DNA of 22,917 nucleotides from a virus. Shown piece by piece: positions 15,886 to 22,631 of this stretch. The translations under genes were made by a program, and so were the position numbers. Where the stretch lies: IMG/VR virus record IMGVR_UViG_3300042543_000428, positions 1 to 22,917 of that record; one strand, written 5' to 3'. Numbering within the stretch: the first letter of the stretch is position 1; the number at the start of each line of letters is the position of its first letter. The notes beneath the pieces are model-generated. The model was not told the origin of the DNA. It worked only from the letters and a program-made list of their open reading frames with translations, and did not search any database.

Positions 15886-17190
15886 CTAGAAACTGTTACG
15901 GGTTTCCTCATAGAGGGCTCGGGCATCCACACCGGCACGCTGACACAACTCAAACACCAGGCGTTGGGTCAACAACCCCTCAGCGCGGATGTTCAACAAC
16001 AAGCCGTGATCGTCCTCTGTCACGCTGTGATGCCACGGCCGGCCGGTCAGCGGGGTTCCCGGAGCCAACGACGGCTCAGGAGCCGGCGGAGGAGGTGGTG
16101 GTGGTGGTGGTGGTGCAGGTTCGTGAACACCTGGCTCCCGGGAACCATCCAACACCGGCAACGGATCCACCTTCGCCCCCGGATCGTAACCACGCGGCAT
16201 ATACGACAAATGCAGATGCGCAGCAACACCCCCGTTAGTGCCCTCATTCGGGTTGATCACACCGATCTGCTGACCCGCTTGGACTTTCGCACCCACAGTG
16301 AGCGCGTGCTCCCGAACGATGTGGCCGTACTCCCACACCCCGCCACCCTGCGAATCGTCGGAGTCGATGACAAGCCAACCGCACGGGTCCGGGCCGCCGT
16401 AACCCGCCGCGGCACCGGAGAAGATGACCGTCCCCGACTGCACCGCGAAAACCGGGCGGTCCCCAGCACCACCGTTGAAACCGAAATCCACCCCAGTGTG
16501 GATCGTGCCCCACCGAGGCCCGAACGGGCTGGTGACAATCCTGTCCGCGGTGACCGGCCAAAACCGGCCCTGAGTGGCAACTGGGGCGGGACCGGGCAGC
16601 GCAGGAGCGTCGACGCTGCCGTGCGGCCGCGCCCAGATGTAGCCTTTGCCAGCTGCGAGCAGAACGGTCTGCGCCAAGGTCAGCCAGTAACCCCACTTAC
16701 CGGGTGTTGACGGCCCACCGGAGTCGGTGATCCACACCGCCCGCTGGTTATCCTCGTCGGAATATCCATGCGCCGACACATAGTGGTATGTGGTCCCGAA
16801 GTTGTAGAAATTTGGTGCCGGCCCTGAGCCTTTGATCGGGAACGGGATATTCGATAGGGGGGCAACGAAATTGATGACCAGGCCGAACCCCCCGTCGATG
16901 CTGGTGACAAGGTGATCCCAGAAGGCTTCCACCTCAGCCTGCGTCGGCGGGTCATTGGGGAGCGACACGGTGATGTAGTCCGCGTTGTGGACGTATTCGT
17001 TGAGGACACGCTCAATGAGCCCGAGGTGGTCGGTGCCACCCTCATGGGTCTGGCACTTCGCGGCCAGGACATGCTCCTCAACGTGGATGCCCCTGTCCGA
17101 CAGGCACATCTGTGCGCTGGCCGGCCCGCACCAGTACCCGGTTTCCTGGGCTGCTAACTCCGCGTTATAGGGGAGGATCTTCTCGGTCAT
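15886..17190 (-). CDS. Endolysin with C39-like and M23 peptidase domains
   Basis: A 434-aa two-peptidase lysin that should cleave peptidoglycan stem peptides or cross-bridges at lysis. Residues 8-190 resemble a C39-like papain-fold peptidase: C21 in TGYWCGPAS, H136 in TYHYVSAHGY and D156 in VWITDSGG. Residues 205-345 form an M23 (lysostaphin-type) zinc peptidase: H231 and D235 in IHTGVDFGF, and H325/H327 in AAHLHLSY. Ten consecutive prolines (360-369) then link to a 65-residue C-terminal domain (LLLNIRAEGLLTQRLVFELCQRAG), possibly wall-binding. No amidase or muramidase domain is visible. The start is supported by AAGGAGGTGAT, an 11-base match to the end of 16S rRNA, placed ten bases (from AGGAGG) before ATG. 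No LysB-like esterase gene is in the window. Confidence 0.88.
   Translation of the reverse strand: MTEKILPYNAELAAQETGYWCGPASAQMCLSDRGIHVEEHVLAAKCQTHEGGTDHLGLIERVLNEYVHNADYITVSLPNDPPTQAEVEAFWDHLVTSIDGGFGLVINFVAPLSNIPFPIKGSGPAPNFYNFGTTYHYVSAHGYSDEDNQRAVWITDSGGPSTPGKWGYWLTLAQTVLLAAGKGYIWARPHGSVDAPALPGPAPVATQGRFWPVTADRIVTSPFGPRWGTIHTGVDFGFNGGAGDRPVFAVQSGTVIFSGAAAGYGGPDPCGWLVIDSDDSQGGGVWEYGHIVREHALTVGAKVQAGQQIGVINPNEGTNGGVAAHLHLSYMPRGYDPGAKVDPLPVLDGSREPGVHEPAPPPPPPPPPPAPEPSLAPGTPLTGRPWHHSVTEDDHGLLLNIRAEGLLTQRLVFELCQRAGVDARALYEETRNSF
16088..16114. repeat. GGT/GGA trinucleotide repeat encoding a poly-proline linker
   Basis: Two GGA followed by seven GGT units on the plus strand. Read as minus-strand codons they give most of ten consecutive prolines in the endolysin linker. 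Such tracts can slip during replication; loss or gain of whole units keeps the frame. Confidence 0.9.
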
Positions 17191-17225
17191 GGTGGCATCA
17201 CCTCCTTACAAAGTTATGCGGGGGT

Positions 17226-19301
17226 TTAAACCGTTCCGTTGTTGCGGATCTGGGATTCAGCGGCGGCTGTTTCCACAGTGATCTCAGCGTCCTCCCAGCG
17301 GCCACGAACCCACACAAAGCAACTGGACAAAACACCTTCCCGGACAGCCCACAAATCCCCATCCTCAGCGGTTCCAGGCAATTCCCCAACGGAATCGGTG
17401 ATACCACCTATCCGTAAGGGTTTGCTGCTCCCCTCACCCAGCGAGAACCTCTGCACCCGGCCTGTGACGTTCGTTTCGATGTGGCCGCGAATCATAGTTC
17501 CACCAGTGAGCATCTGAACCTGAACCGCGAGCTTGCCCGAACCGGCGTCAACAACACGCAAATCGGTGTGAACGGTGGAGCCGAACAGTTGGTCGGTATC
17601 AGCGGTTGCAACGGTGATCGCCCCACCGACCGTGTTGTTGTTCTTCACGTAGCTGCGGGAGATGCGGCGCGTGAAATGCTTAGTGCCACCAGTGCCCTGC
17701 TCCTGACCGGAGAACGTCACATCAACGAAGCCGCAGCCGCCCTGGCTGGGTGGCTCAATCGTGAAATATGTGACCCACACACCGACACCGACACCGGAAA
17801 GCGCAGTGTCAACGAACACGTTGCGTCCGTACCGGTACTCCACGATGCCGTCCAAAAACGCCGGGGTGCCCAGAAGTCGGTTGTCTTCAACGATGGTGAC
17901 GTTCTGCTTCTGCGAGGACTGGGCGACGGTCTGCCTAGCGATACTGGCCTGTAGCAGCCCGCTGACAGTGATCAACGCCCCGGTGTAGGGCGTTTCATCC
18001 CAAACGTTCTCCCCGATCACCAGGGCCTTCATCCCATTGGCGACTATGCCAGTCGGCCAGTTGTGGAAATTGCAGCCGGTCACCACGATTTCCGACACAT
18101 AATCCCGCAGGGACATCGAACCGGTACCCAGCAGCAGGGCCGAGCCTAGGTTCATGCCCTGAAAGATGACATTGGAAATGATGAAGTGACCGAACCCGCC
18201 TGTTTTCAGCGGCCCCTTCTGCGCTACCCGAATACCAGCCACCGACGCCCAGGCGATAGCGCCGCCCGTGATCTCGAACTCGCCCGTGAAAACACCGTCA
18301 GCCACCGAAATGTCGATGCCGTACTCCCACCGGCCCGGCGATTTGTAGTAGTTGATTTTGTTATTCGTCCACCTGATGCCGCCGCCGGCTTCCCACCGCA
18401 CCGCAGCCGTCGATAACCGGGACGTGGCGAACACGCAGTCGGAGATGCCGCCGTCACCAGAATCACCCAAATCCAAATCAGACTGAGTGATAAACAGGCC
18501 GTAACGCACCGGCTCGTAGAAATAGCATCCGGTGATGTTGTAGCTGAAACCATCAGTGCGGACGCAATCGAAGAAACCCTGAACCGTCAACCGGGACAAC
18601 GCCCAGAAGTTCGAACCCTCAAACAGAAGGCCCGTCCCAGCGGTGGGAGGGCTTCCGAATGGGCGGGTGTTGATGATGGCGAAATCCTCAAGGATCACAC
18701 CTTTTCCGGTCACCCTGACCGCGTTCGCATTCGCCGAGGTCGTGATGATGGCGGTCGCTGCCGTGCCGGGATAGTTGGTGCTGGTGATGGCTTGGTTGGT
18801 CAGCCTGCCGCCGCAACCGACGATCTTGAGCGGCTTATCAATGACCAGTTCACCGGAAATGAGGAACCTTCCCGGTGGCAGGAAAATCGTGTCCCCGGAA
18901 CCGGCATCATTGATTAGCTTCTGCAAACCTGCAAGGCAATCAGCGGAACCTGTGCCGTCCAACCCAGCCGCGTACACCAAATAATCATCCGCCGCAGCAT
19001 CACCCGGTAAACCCTGCGGCCCACGCTCACCAGGATCGCCCTTATCGCCCTTGGGCCCCGGAGCGCCGTCTTGGCCTGCGGCACCATCAACACCGTCCCT
19101 GCCAGGGGCACCGTCCACACCATCCCGGCCCGCAACACCCGGCTCACCCTTCTCCCCGCGAGGACCAACAGGCCCAATAGGGCCGACACCACCCTCACCA
19201 GACCCAGGAGGGCCAGGAGGGCCAGCAGGCCCCTCCGGGCCGCGAGGACCAGGAACACCAACTAGACGATTCAACGGCGCATCAGCATCACAATAAGACA
19301 T
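17226..19301 (-). CDS. Collagen-like minor tail protein with beta-helix domain (691 aa)
   Basis: Residues 1-15 ([15 protein letters not shown]) mirror the N-terminus of the first fibre. Residues 16-100 are collagen-like Gly-X-Y triplets with Gly/Pro- and KGD-rich sections. From about residue 117 ([19 protein letters not shown]) a pectate-lyase-3-like beginning appears: an early helix, then [27 protein letters not shown]. Beta-helix-like repeats follow ([45 protein letters not shown]). In phages such parallel beta-helices bind or cleave cell-surface glycans. The last part ([31 protein letters not shown]) looks like a C-terminal knob. Ribosome binding is weak and may be masked by the leader hairpin. 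It is a good candidate for the receptor-binding protein, but enzymatic activity cannot be judged from this sequence. Confidence 0.87.
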   Translation of the reverse strand: MSYCDADAPLNRLVGVPGPRGPEGPAGPPGPPGSGEGGVGPIGPVGPRGEKGEPGVAGRDGVDGAPGRDGVDGAAGQDGAPGPKGDKGDPGERGPQGLPGDAAADDYLVYAAGLDGTGSADCLAGLQKLINDAGSGDTIFLPPGRFLISGELVIDKPLKIVGCGGRLTNQAITSTNYPGTAATAIITTSANANAVRVTGKGVILEDFAIINTRPFGSPPTAGTGLLFEGSNFWALSRLTVQGFFDCVRTDGFSYNITGCYFYEPVRYGLFITQSDLDLGDSGDGGISDCVFATSRLSTAAVRWEAGGGIRWTNNKINYYKSPGRWEYGIDISVADGVFTGEFEITGGAIAWASVAGIRVAQKGPLKTGGFGHFIISNVIFQGMNLGSALLLGTGSMSLRDYVSEIVVTGCNFHNWPTGIVANGMKALVIGENVWDETPYTGALITVSGLLQASIARQTVAQSSQKQNVTIVEDNRLLGTPAFLDGIVEYRYGRNVFVDTALSGVGVGVWVTYFTIEPPSQGGCGFVDVTFSGQEQGTGGTKHFTRRISRSYVKNNNTVGGAITVATADTDQLFGSTVHTDLRVVDAGSGKLAVQVQMLTGGTMIRGHIETNVTGRVQRFSLGEGSSKPLRIGGITDSVGELPGTAEDGDLWAVREGVLSSCFVWVRGRWEDAEITVETAAAESQIRNNGTV
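19000..19259 (-). repeat. Collagen-type Gly-X-Y coding repeats (second fibre)
   Basis: About 85 codons of Gly-X-Y with internally repetitive DNA; the [15 protein letters not shown] unit is a near-perfect tandem duplication. The 24 bases at 19236-19259 are identical to 20737-20760 in the first fibre gene and encode the VGVPGPRGP junction. Confidence 0.8.
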
Positions 19302-19308
19302 TCAATTT

Positions 19309-19349
19309 CCCGCTTTCCCTTTGTCCCTCATTGTTTGGAGGAAAACGGG
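19309..19349 (-). promoter_or_regulatory. Leader hairpin before the beta-helix fibre gene
   Basis: On the RNA strand, CCCGUUUUCC (19349-19340) can pair with GGAAAGCGGG (19318-19309), including one U-G pair, around a 21-nt loop. The hairpin ends seven bases before the ATG of the next gene and lacks a U tract. The stem's 3' arm covers the only purine-rich sequence (GGGAAAGCGGG) that could bind ribosomes there. That suggests translational control rather than termination. Confidence 0.35.
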
Positions 19350-19351
19350 AT

Positions 19352-19591
19352 CTAATCGTCTTTCCTCACTTGAACCGGCTCAACACCCACCACGGCTTCA
19401 GCTTCACGTAGAACAACCGCCAAAGCGTTAGCGCGGGCCTCATCAGTGGGATCATCAACCGGAACCCCATCCGGCGTGGCCGTCCATGCTTCCCGAACCT
19501 CGTCCGCAATCTCGGGATGGGCGGCGATAACCGCCAACAAAGCAGCCTGCTTCGCCTGCAAGTCGGCGAAAACCTCGTCATAGCGTGCCAT
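19352..19591 (-). CDS. Small helical protein between the two fibre genes (79 aa)
   Basis: I do not recognise the family. The protein is acidic and helical: MARYDEVFADLQAKQAALLAVIAAHPEIADEV, a Pro/Asp-rich turn (GVPVDDPTDE), then ARANALAVVLREAEAVVGV. AGGAG lies nine bases upstream of the ATG. It is sandwiched between two collagen-like fibre genes, with only 17 bases before and 50 bases after it. A fibre-specific chaperone or a small fibre-associated subunit is plausible from position, but nothing in the sequence proves it. Confidence 0.65.
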   Translation of the reverse strand: MARYDEVFADLQAKQAALLAVIAAHPEIADEVREAWTATPDGVPVDDPTDEARANALAVVLREAEAVVGVEPVQVRKDD

Positions 19592-19608
19592 TCAAATATC
19601 TCCTAAAC

Positions 19609-20799
19609 TCACCAAGTGTCCCAAGCGACACGTTTCCACTGATCCACACCCACAGCCACATACAGGTAATTGGCGTCGGCGGCGATCTGCCCCAAAGCGC
19701 CGACCGCTGTAGGGGAACCGGGGATTAAACCGGCGCGAACCGTAGCGACCGGAAGGGTCGTGAGTCCCGTAGCCCCGGCGATAGCGGCAGCCTCGAAACG
19801 CTGCAAAACCCGCCCGCCGACGCCCTTCGGGGCCAACTCCAAATTAATGTTCGTGTCCGAACCCGACACCTGAATCCGCGCAGGATCACCCGGAAGGACG
19901 GGTACTAAGTCCGGTGCCGTCAACGTACACAGCCGCAATGTTTTGTTCGTCAACGTCACCACATTCCCGGCAGTGACGATCTGATTCGTCACTAGCGGGG
20001 CCGTCAGATTACTGGCAGCCTCCCCCGAAGGCGCGACGTAAGCGTTCCCGGCGACCGGAACCAACACGATATGCGCGGGCTGCGTGGCATCCGGCTGTCT
20101 CTGCGCGACAAGCATGAACCCGTTCTTACGAACCCGAAGCTTCGCAAACGAATCCGCATCCCCGTCATAACCGATCTGATACACGGTGCCTGGGTAGTTC
20201 ACACCACCGGGCTGATCGGCGCGGTGATCCACAATCCGAACCGCACGCGGCAACGCAACACCTGTAGCCGCATTCGTGCCCGCATCAACCAAACGGAACC
20301 GGTTAATCTCAGGGAAACCCGACAGATCAAACTGACCAACACCAGTAAGGCCAGTATCCGGCCAAGCAACATCCGAACCGTTCAACCACGACTCAATCCG
20401 CGCCTTCAACACCCGCCACGGCGACACCTTCACCGCCCGGTCAGCAGACCTCGAAACCGGATCAACAACCAAAACCTCAGTGTCATCATCGAAAACGTCG
20501 ATAGCCTCCAACGAATCGACATCAACAACACCGTCTTTGCCGTCAACACCTTCCTTACCAGGAGGGCCGGCATCACCCTTCTCCCCGCGAGGACCGTCAA
20601 CACCGTCCTTGCCCGGAGGGCCAGCATCACCCTTATCGCCCTTCGGGCCGCGCTCGCCCGGATCACCCTTATCGCCCTTCGGCCCAGGAACAGCAACCCC
20701 ACCAGAACCATCCCCGGAATCACCCTTATCGCCCTTCGGGCCGCGAGGACCAGGAACACCCACAAACCGACGCACCGGCGAATCGCCACAATAAGGCAT
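19609..20799 (-). CDS. Collagen-like minor tail protein (396 aa)
   Basis: Residues 1-14 (MPYCGDSPVRRFVG) form a short N-terminal segment nearly shared with the larger fibre downstream. Residues 15-90 are Gly-X-Y triplets ([20 protein letters not shown] type) that should form a collagen-like triple helix. The rest is a beta-rich body containing DSLEAIDVFDDDTEVLVVDPV and, near the end, AIAGATGLTTLPVATVRAGL. It finishes with a compact C-terminal unit (GALGQIAADANYLYVAVGV). This layout is typical of trimeric tail fibres or adhesins. GGTGGAG lies just before the ATG, which directly abuts the previous stop. Repeated GGN-rich triplets make three near-copies of the same DNA segment between 20620 and 20760. 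Confidence 0.85.
   Translation of the reverse strand: MPYCGDSPVRRFVGVPGPRGPKGDKGDSGDGSGGVAVPGPKGDKGDPGERGPKGDKGDAGPPGKDGVDGPRGEKGDAGPPGKEGVDGKDGVVDVDSLEAIDVFDDDTEVLVVDPVSRSADRAVKVSPWRVLKARIESWLNGSDVAWPDTGLTGVGQFDLSGFPEINRFRLVDAGTNAATGVALPRAVRIVDHRADQPGGVNYPGTVYQIGYDGDADSFAKLRVRKNGFMLVAQRQPDATQPAHIVLVPVAGNAYVAPSGEAASNLTAPLVTNQIVTAGNVVTLTNKTLRLCTLTAPDLVPVLPGDPARIQVSGSDTNINLELAPKGVGGRVLQRFEAAAIAGATGLTTLPVATVRAGLIPGSPTAVGALGQIAADANYLYVAVGVDQWKRVAWDTW
20563..20760 (-). repeat. Collagen-type Gly-X-Y coding repeats (first fibre)
   Basis: The DNA encoding the Gly-X-Y run carries repeated units; for example, CACCCTTATCGCCCTTCGG (plus strand) recurs three times between about 20628 and 20740. The 24 bases at 20737-20760 are identical to 19236-19259 in the second fibre gene. 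Such tracts can expand, contract or recombine with each other. Confidence 0.8.
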
Positions 20800-21114
20800 C
20801 TACTTCTCCACCTTCACATAGCCCTTAGCCCAAGCAGTACCGCCCGCCGGCTCACCCTCAGGCAAAAACACCAACTGCCAACGCGCACGATTCGCAACCG
20901 TGTCAGCGACCTCCGACTCCACCTTCAACGAAGCCACAGACCCATCCACATCAAAAAACCAACGCGAACCATCCACAAACTCGAAAAACAAATCACCGGG
21001 CGGGAAAGGCAGAGGATCACCGCACTGATCCACCAACTCCACATTCCAAAAGAAATCCCGGCCCCTGGTCACAAACATCACATCATCCCGTTGCGGGACA
21101 CCCACATAACCCAC
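20800..21114 (-). CDS. LtfC-like tail-associated protein
   Basis: A 104-aa beta-rich protein with the pattern PQRDDVMFVTRGRDFFWNVELVD, then FEFVDGSRWFFDVDG, then ARWQLVFLPEGEPAGGTAWAKGYVKV. This matches a small beta-sandwich family common just before minor tail genes in actinophages, annotated LtfC-like. It is probably a structural or assembly component of the tail tip or fibre. I chose GTG at 21114 because GGGAGG lies five bases upstream. A TTG eight codons earlier is possible but has no ribosome binding site. The stop TAG is followed immediately by the ATG of the collagen-like gene, so the two are coupled. Family call is from memory of the motif. Confidence 0.7.
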   Translation of the reverse strand: MGYVGVPQRDDVMFVTRGRDFFWNVELVDQCGDPLPFPPGDLFFEFVDGSRWFFDVDGSVASLKVESEVADTVANRARWQLVFLPEGEPAGGTAWAKGYVKVEK

Positions 21115-21138
21115 AAAAACCTCCCAAACCACCAGCAA

Positions 21139-21208
21139 CCGAAAGAAAAGCCGGGGGAGAGGAGCACCAACACGCCCACCGCGCAGCAGCTACAACCCTC
21201 ACCCCGGC
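21139..21208 (-). terminator. Terminator-like hairpin after small terminase
   Basis: On the RNA strand, GCCGGGG (21208-21202), a one-base bulge and GAGGG pair with CUCUC and CCCCGGC (ending at 21150). The flank that follows is UUUUCUUUC. A GC-rich stem of about 12 pairs with a U-rich tail looks like an intrinsic terminator or attenuator. The loop is long, about 34 nt, so efficiency is uncertain. It would separate HNH/TerS expression from the tail-fibre and lysis genes. Confidence 0.42.
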
Positions 21209-21210
21209 GG

Positions 21211-21630
21211 TCAACGAGCAGCCAAACGCTCCCGCAACATCCCCGCCACATCAATCACCTGAGCATCCGACACCGAACGCTCAACCTCCAACCGAACCCG
21301 ACGCCGCGCACCCTCAGTCACCAACAAATCCGACAACTGCGCCAACAACGCCGCCACCATCTGAGCCGACGGCCGCGAAGCCTTAAACTGCTGATCCAAA
21401 AAGAACAACACCGACCGCGCCATCTCATAATCACTCGGCTCATAGAACCGGGCCTGCGCCGAAACCGACAACGACCCAAACAAATCCACCGTCATCGGAT
21501 GCGGATCAACAAAACCCAACTCCGGCGCCCGAACACACCCAATCGCCGAAACCTTCTCAACCTCAACATCAGGCTTATTCCGCCGAACACGCTCATCACT
21601 ACGCTTCGGCACCGGCCCACGAGCACCCAT
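21211..21630 (-). CDS. terS: Terminase small subunit
   Basis: This 139-aa protein begins MGARGPVPKRSDERVRRNK, the basic N-terminus typical of actinophage small terminases. That segment contributes to recognition of packaging DNA. The middle holds RFYEPSDYEMARSVLFFLDQQF, followed by the LAQLSDLLVTEGARRRVRLEVER segment, both familiar in this family and likely oligomerisation helices. TerS binds viral DNA near the packaging site and hands it to TerL. The ATG is preceded by AGGAGGGTG six bases upstream. Unusually, the large subunit is not next: about 6.7 kb of fibre and lysis genes separate them. A hairpin with a U-rich 3' flank follows the stop. Confidence 0.85.
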   Translation of the reverse strand: MGARGPVPKRSDERVRRNKPDVEVEKVSAIGCVRAPELGFVDPHPMTVDLFGSLSVSAQARFYEPSDYEMARSVLFFLDQQFKASRPSAQMVAALLAQLSDLLVTEGARRRVRLEVERSVSDAQVIDVAGMLRERLAAR

Positions 21631-21671
21631 CGCACACCCTCCTGGGGCAACACGGCAGGCACCAGGCCCAC

Positions 21672-21947
21672 CTACAACGAATCCAACTCAAACAACAACC
21701 TCAACGCGTCATCCCGCATCCGCACATCCTCAACAAGACGCTCAACCAACTCCTGCTGACGAACCAACAACCACAACGACAACGCCATCGACACAGCACC
21801 AGCACCCCGCGGCTCCCCCTCCGCAGCACACACAAAACCCTCAACCAAACACCCCAAAAAATCCTCAACCGAACCATCAAAAACCGACCACTCACGCCGA
21901 ACCGACCCCACCAACACATCCAACGACGCAAACGTCGACTCAAACAC
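21672..21947 (-). CDS. Hypothetical protein between HNH and small terminase (91 aa)
   Basis: I do not recognise the family. It starts with GTG and overlaps the HNH stop by eight bases, so it is probably coupled to it. The sequence is mostly helical: a hydrophobic, weakly acidic N-terminal half (MFESTFASLDVLVG), then a long amphipathic helix (LWLLVRQQELVERLVEDVRM) that could support dimerisation. There is no cysteine motif, signal peptide or clear membrane segment. Its position between an HNH nuclease and TerS suggests a packaging accessory role or one in early infection; this is inference. The coding strand shares the strong G/T third-position bias of its neighbours, which supports it being a real gene. 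Confidence 0.7.
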   Translation of the reverse strand: MFESTFASLDVLVGSVRREWSVFDGSVEDFLGCLVEGFVCAAEGEPRGAGAVSMALSLWLLVRQQELVERLVEDVRMRDDALRLLFELDSL

Positions 21948-22272
21948 CGAACCCCCCCGGATGACGATCCGCCGGCCGAAACCTCAACCCCGCCAACTCA
22001 CGCCGACGCGCAACACCCTCCAAAGCCGACTTCCGCGCATGACACCCACGATGAATCGGCGCCAAATTCGAGCCCTCACCACCACCACGCGCCCGAGACA
22101 CCCGATGATCAACCTCATCAGCCCCACCCCGGCCGCACACACAACAAACATCCGACTCACGCAACACCCGCCGGCGAATCCGAGCCCACCCAGCAGGCAT
22201 CGGCACACGATCAGGCCGATCAGCACCCCAAGGCACCCCAAACCACCACCAATCACACGAAAACACGCTCAA
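21940..22272 (-). CDS. HNH endonuclease (packaging-associated)
   Basis: A compact 110-aa HNH nuclease. Visible motifs are a CxxC zinc pair (C43, C46), the DEVDH core with catalytic H56, N69 in GSNLAPIH, then C77-H78 and K81-S in GCHARKS. In cohesive-end phages, an HNH protein encoded beside terminase often works with it in cos cleavage; that role is inferred from position. The start is probably TTG at 22272 or GTG two codons later. An ATG at codon 25 would remove the RPDRVP segment that usually precedes the first helix in this family. No strong ribosome binding site is visible. The gene overlaps the next one by eight bases. Its coding strand is markedly G/T-rich at third positions, as in the genes down to about 19.4 kb. 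Confidence 0.88.
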   Translation of the reverse strand: MSVFSCDWWWFGVPWGADRPDRVPMPAGWARIRRRVLRESDVCCVCGRGGADEVDHRVSRARGGGEGSNLAPIHRGCHARKSALEGVARRRELAGLRFRPADRHPGGFGV

Positions 22273-22403
22273 GGACGCGAAAACCGCAGGTCAAAGCCCC
22301 CCATCGGCTTCAAAACCCGTACCGGAAAATTCAGCAGCCTAACCCAGCGGTCATCGAAGCGGGGCAGGGTTGGTACCCCCTGGGGTCAGGGAAGCGAACC
22401 CGC
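22273..22403. other. Non-coding gap; candidate cos or genome-end junction
   Basis: This 131-bp stretch is among the longest gene-free intervals in the window. It lies directly before the HNH-TerS packaging genes, where cos sites lie in many cohesive-end actinophages. It contains ACCCC-CT-GGGGT (22375-22386), five-base arms around two bases, and AAGCC/GGCTT arms seven bases apart near 22294-22312 (seen on the minus strand). I see no convincing -35/-10 pair on the minus strand and no T-tract terminator. The cos assignment rests on position and GC-rich symmetry only. Confidence 0.3.
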
Positions 22404-22631
22404 CTAGGCTCCCCAGTCGTCTCTGGGAACGAGATCCAGTGCCCCACGACGCTCAAGCTCTTGGCCTGCGTCAGCGACACCAGCTGAGCCTTCGATCAGC
22501 GCGGCGATCAGGTCTTGGGTTGGGATGTTGCGAAGCTTCCTATCCGCTTCCTCGTCGCACTCAAAGTCGTCTTCCCATTCCATGTCTGCCATGTCGTCGG
22601 TGACTTGGTTGTAGTAGTCACGGAACTTCAA
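22404..22631 (-). CDS. Small acidic protein, function unknown (75 aa, TTG start)
   Basis: I do not recognise the family. The chosen start is TTG, giving MKFRDYYNQVTDD. A strong AGGAGG lies seven bases upstream, and the start overlaps the peptidase stop as TTGA. The same frame is open further upstream, but that part would overlap the peptidase gene deeply and is Arg/Ser-rich, unlike the rest. The first 30 residues are very acidic (DDMADMEWEDDFECDEEAD). The second half is predicted helical (IPTQDLIAALIEGSAGVADAGQELERRG), resembling a short interaction domain. Coupling to the metallopeptidase suggests a partner or inhibitor role, but that is inference. It is the last gene before the 131-bp non-coding gap. 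Confidence 0.6.
   Translation of the reverse strand: MKFRDYYNQVTDDMADMEWEDDFECDEEADRKLRNIPTQDLIAALIEGSAGVADAGQELERRGALDLVPRDDWGA

Noticed and set aside
19000-20760. Regular GC-rich repeats as a possible CRISPR array
   Set aside because: The repeats are in-frame Gly-X-Y codons inside two genes, with no constant repeat length and no unique spacers.
20071-21759. A 562-codon Arg/Thr/His-rich open frame on the plus strand
   Set aside because: It runs antisense across the fibre, LtfC-like and TerS genes. It results from the A/C-rich plus strand, which rarely forms stop codons, and has no protein-like pattern.
22273-22403. Sigma-70-like promoter for the late operon
   Set aside because: TTGACC and TTGAAG-like hexamers exist on the minus strand, but no TATAAT-like partner lies at 16-18 bases.
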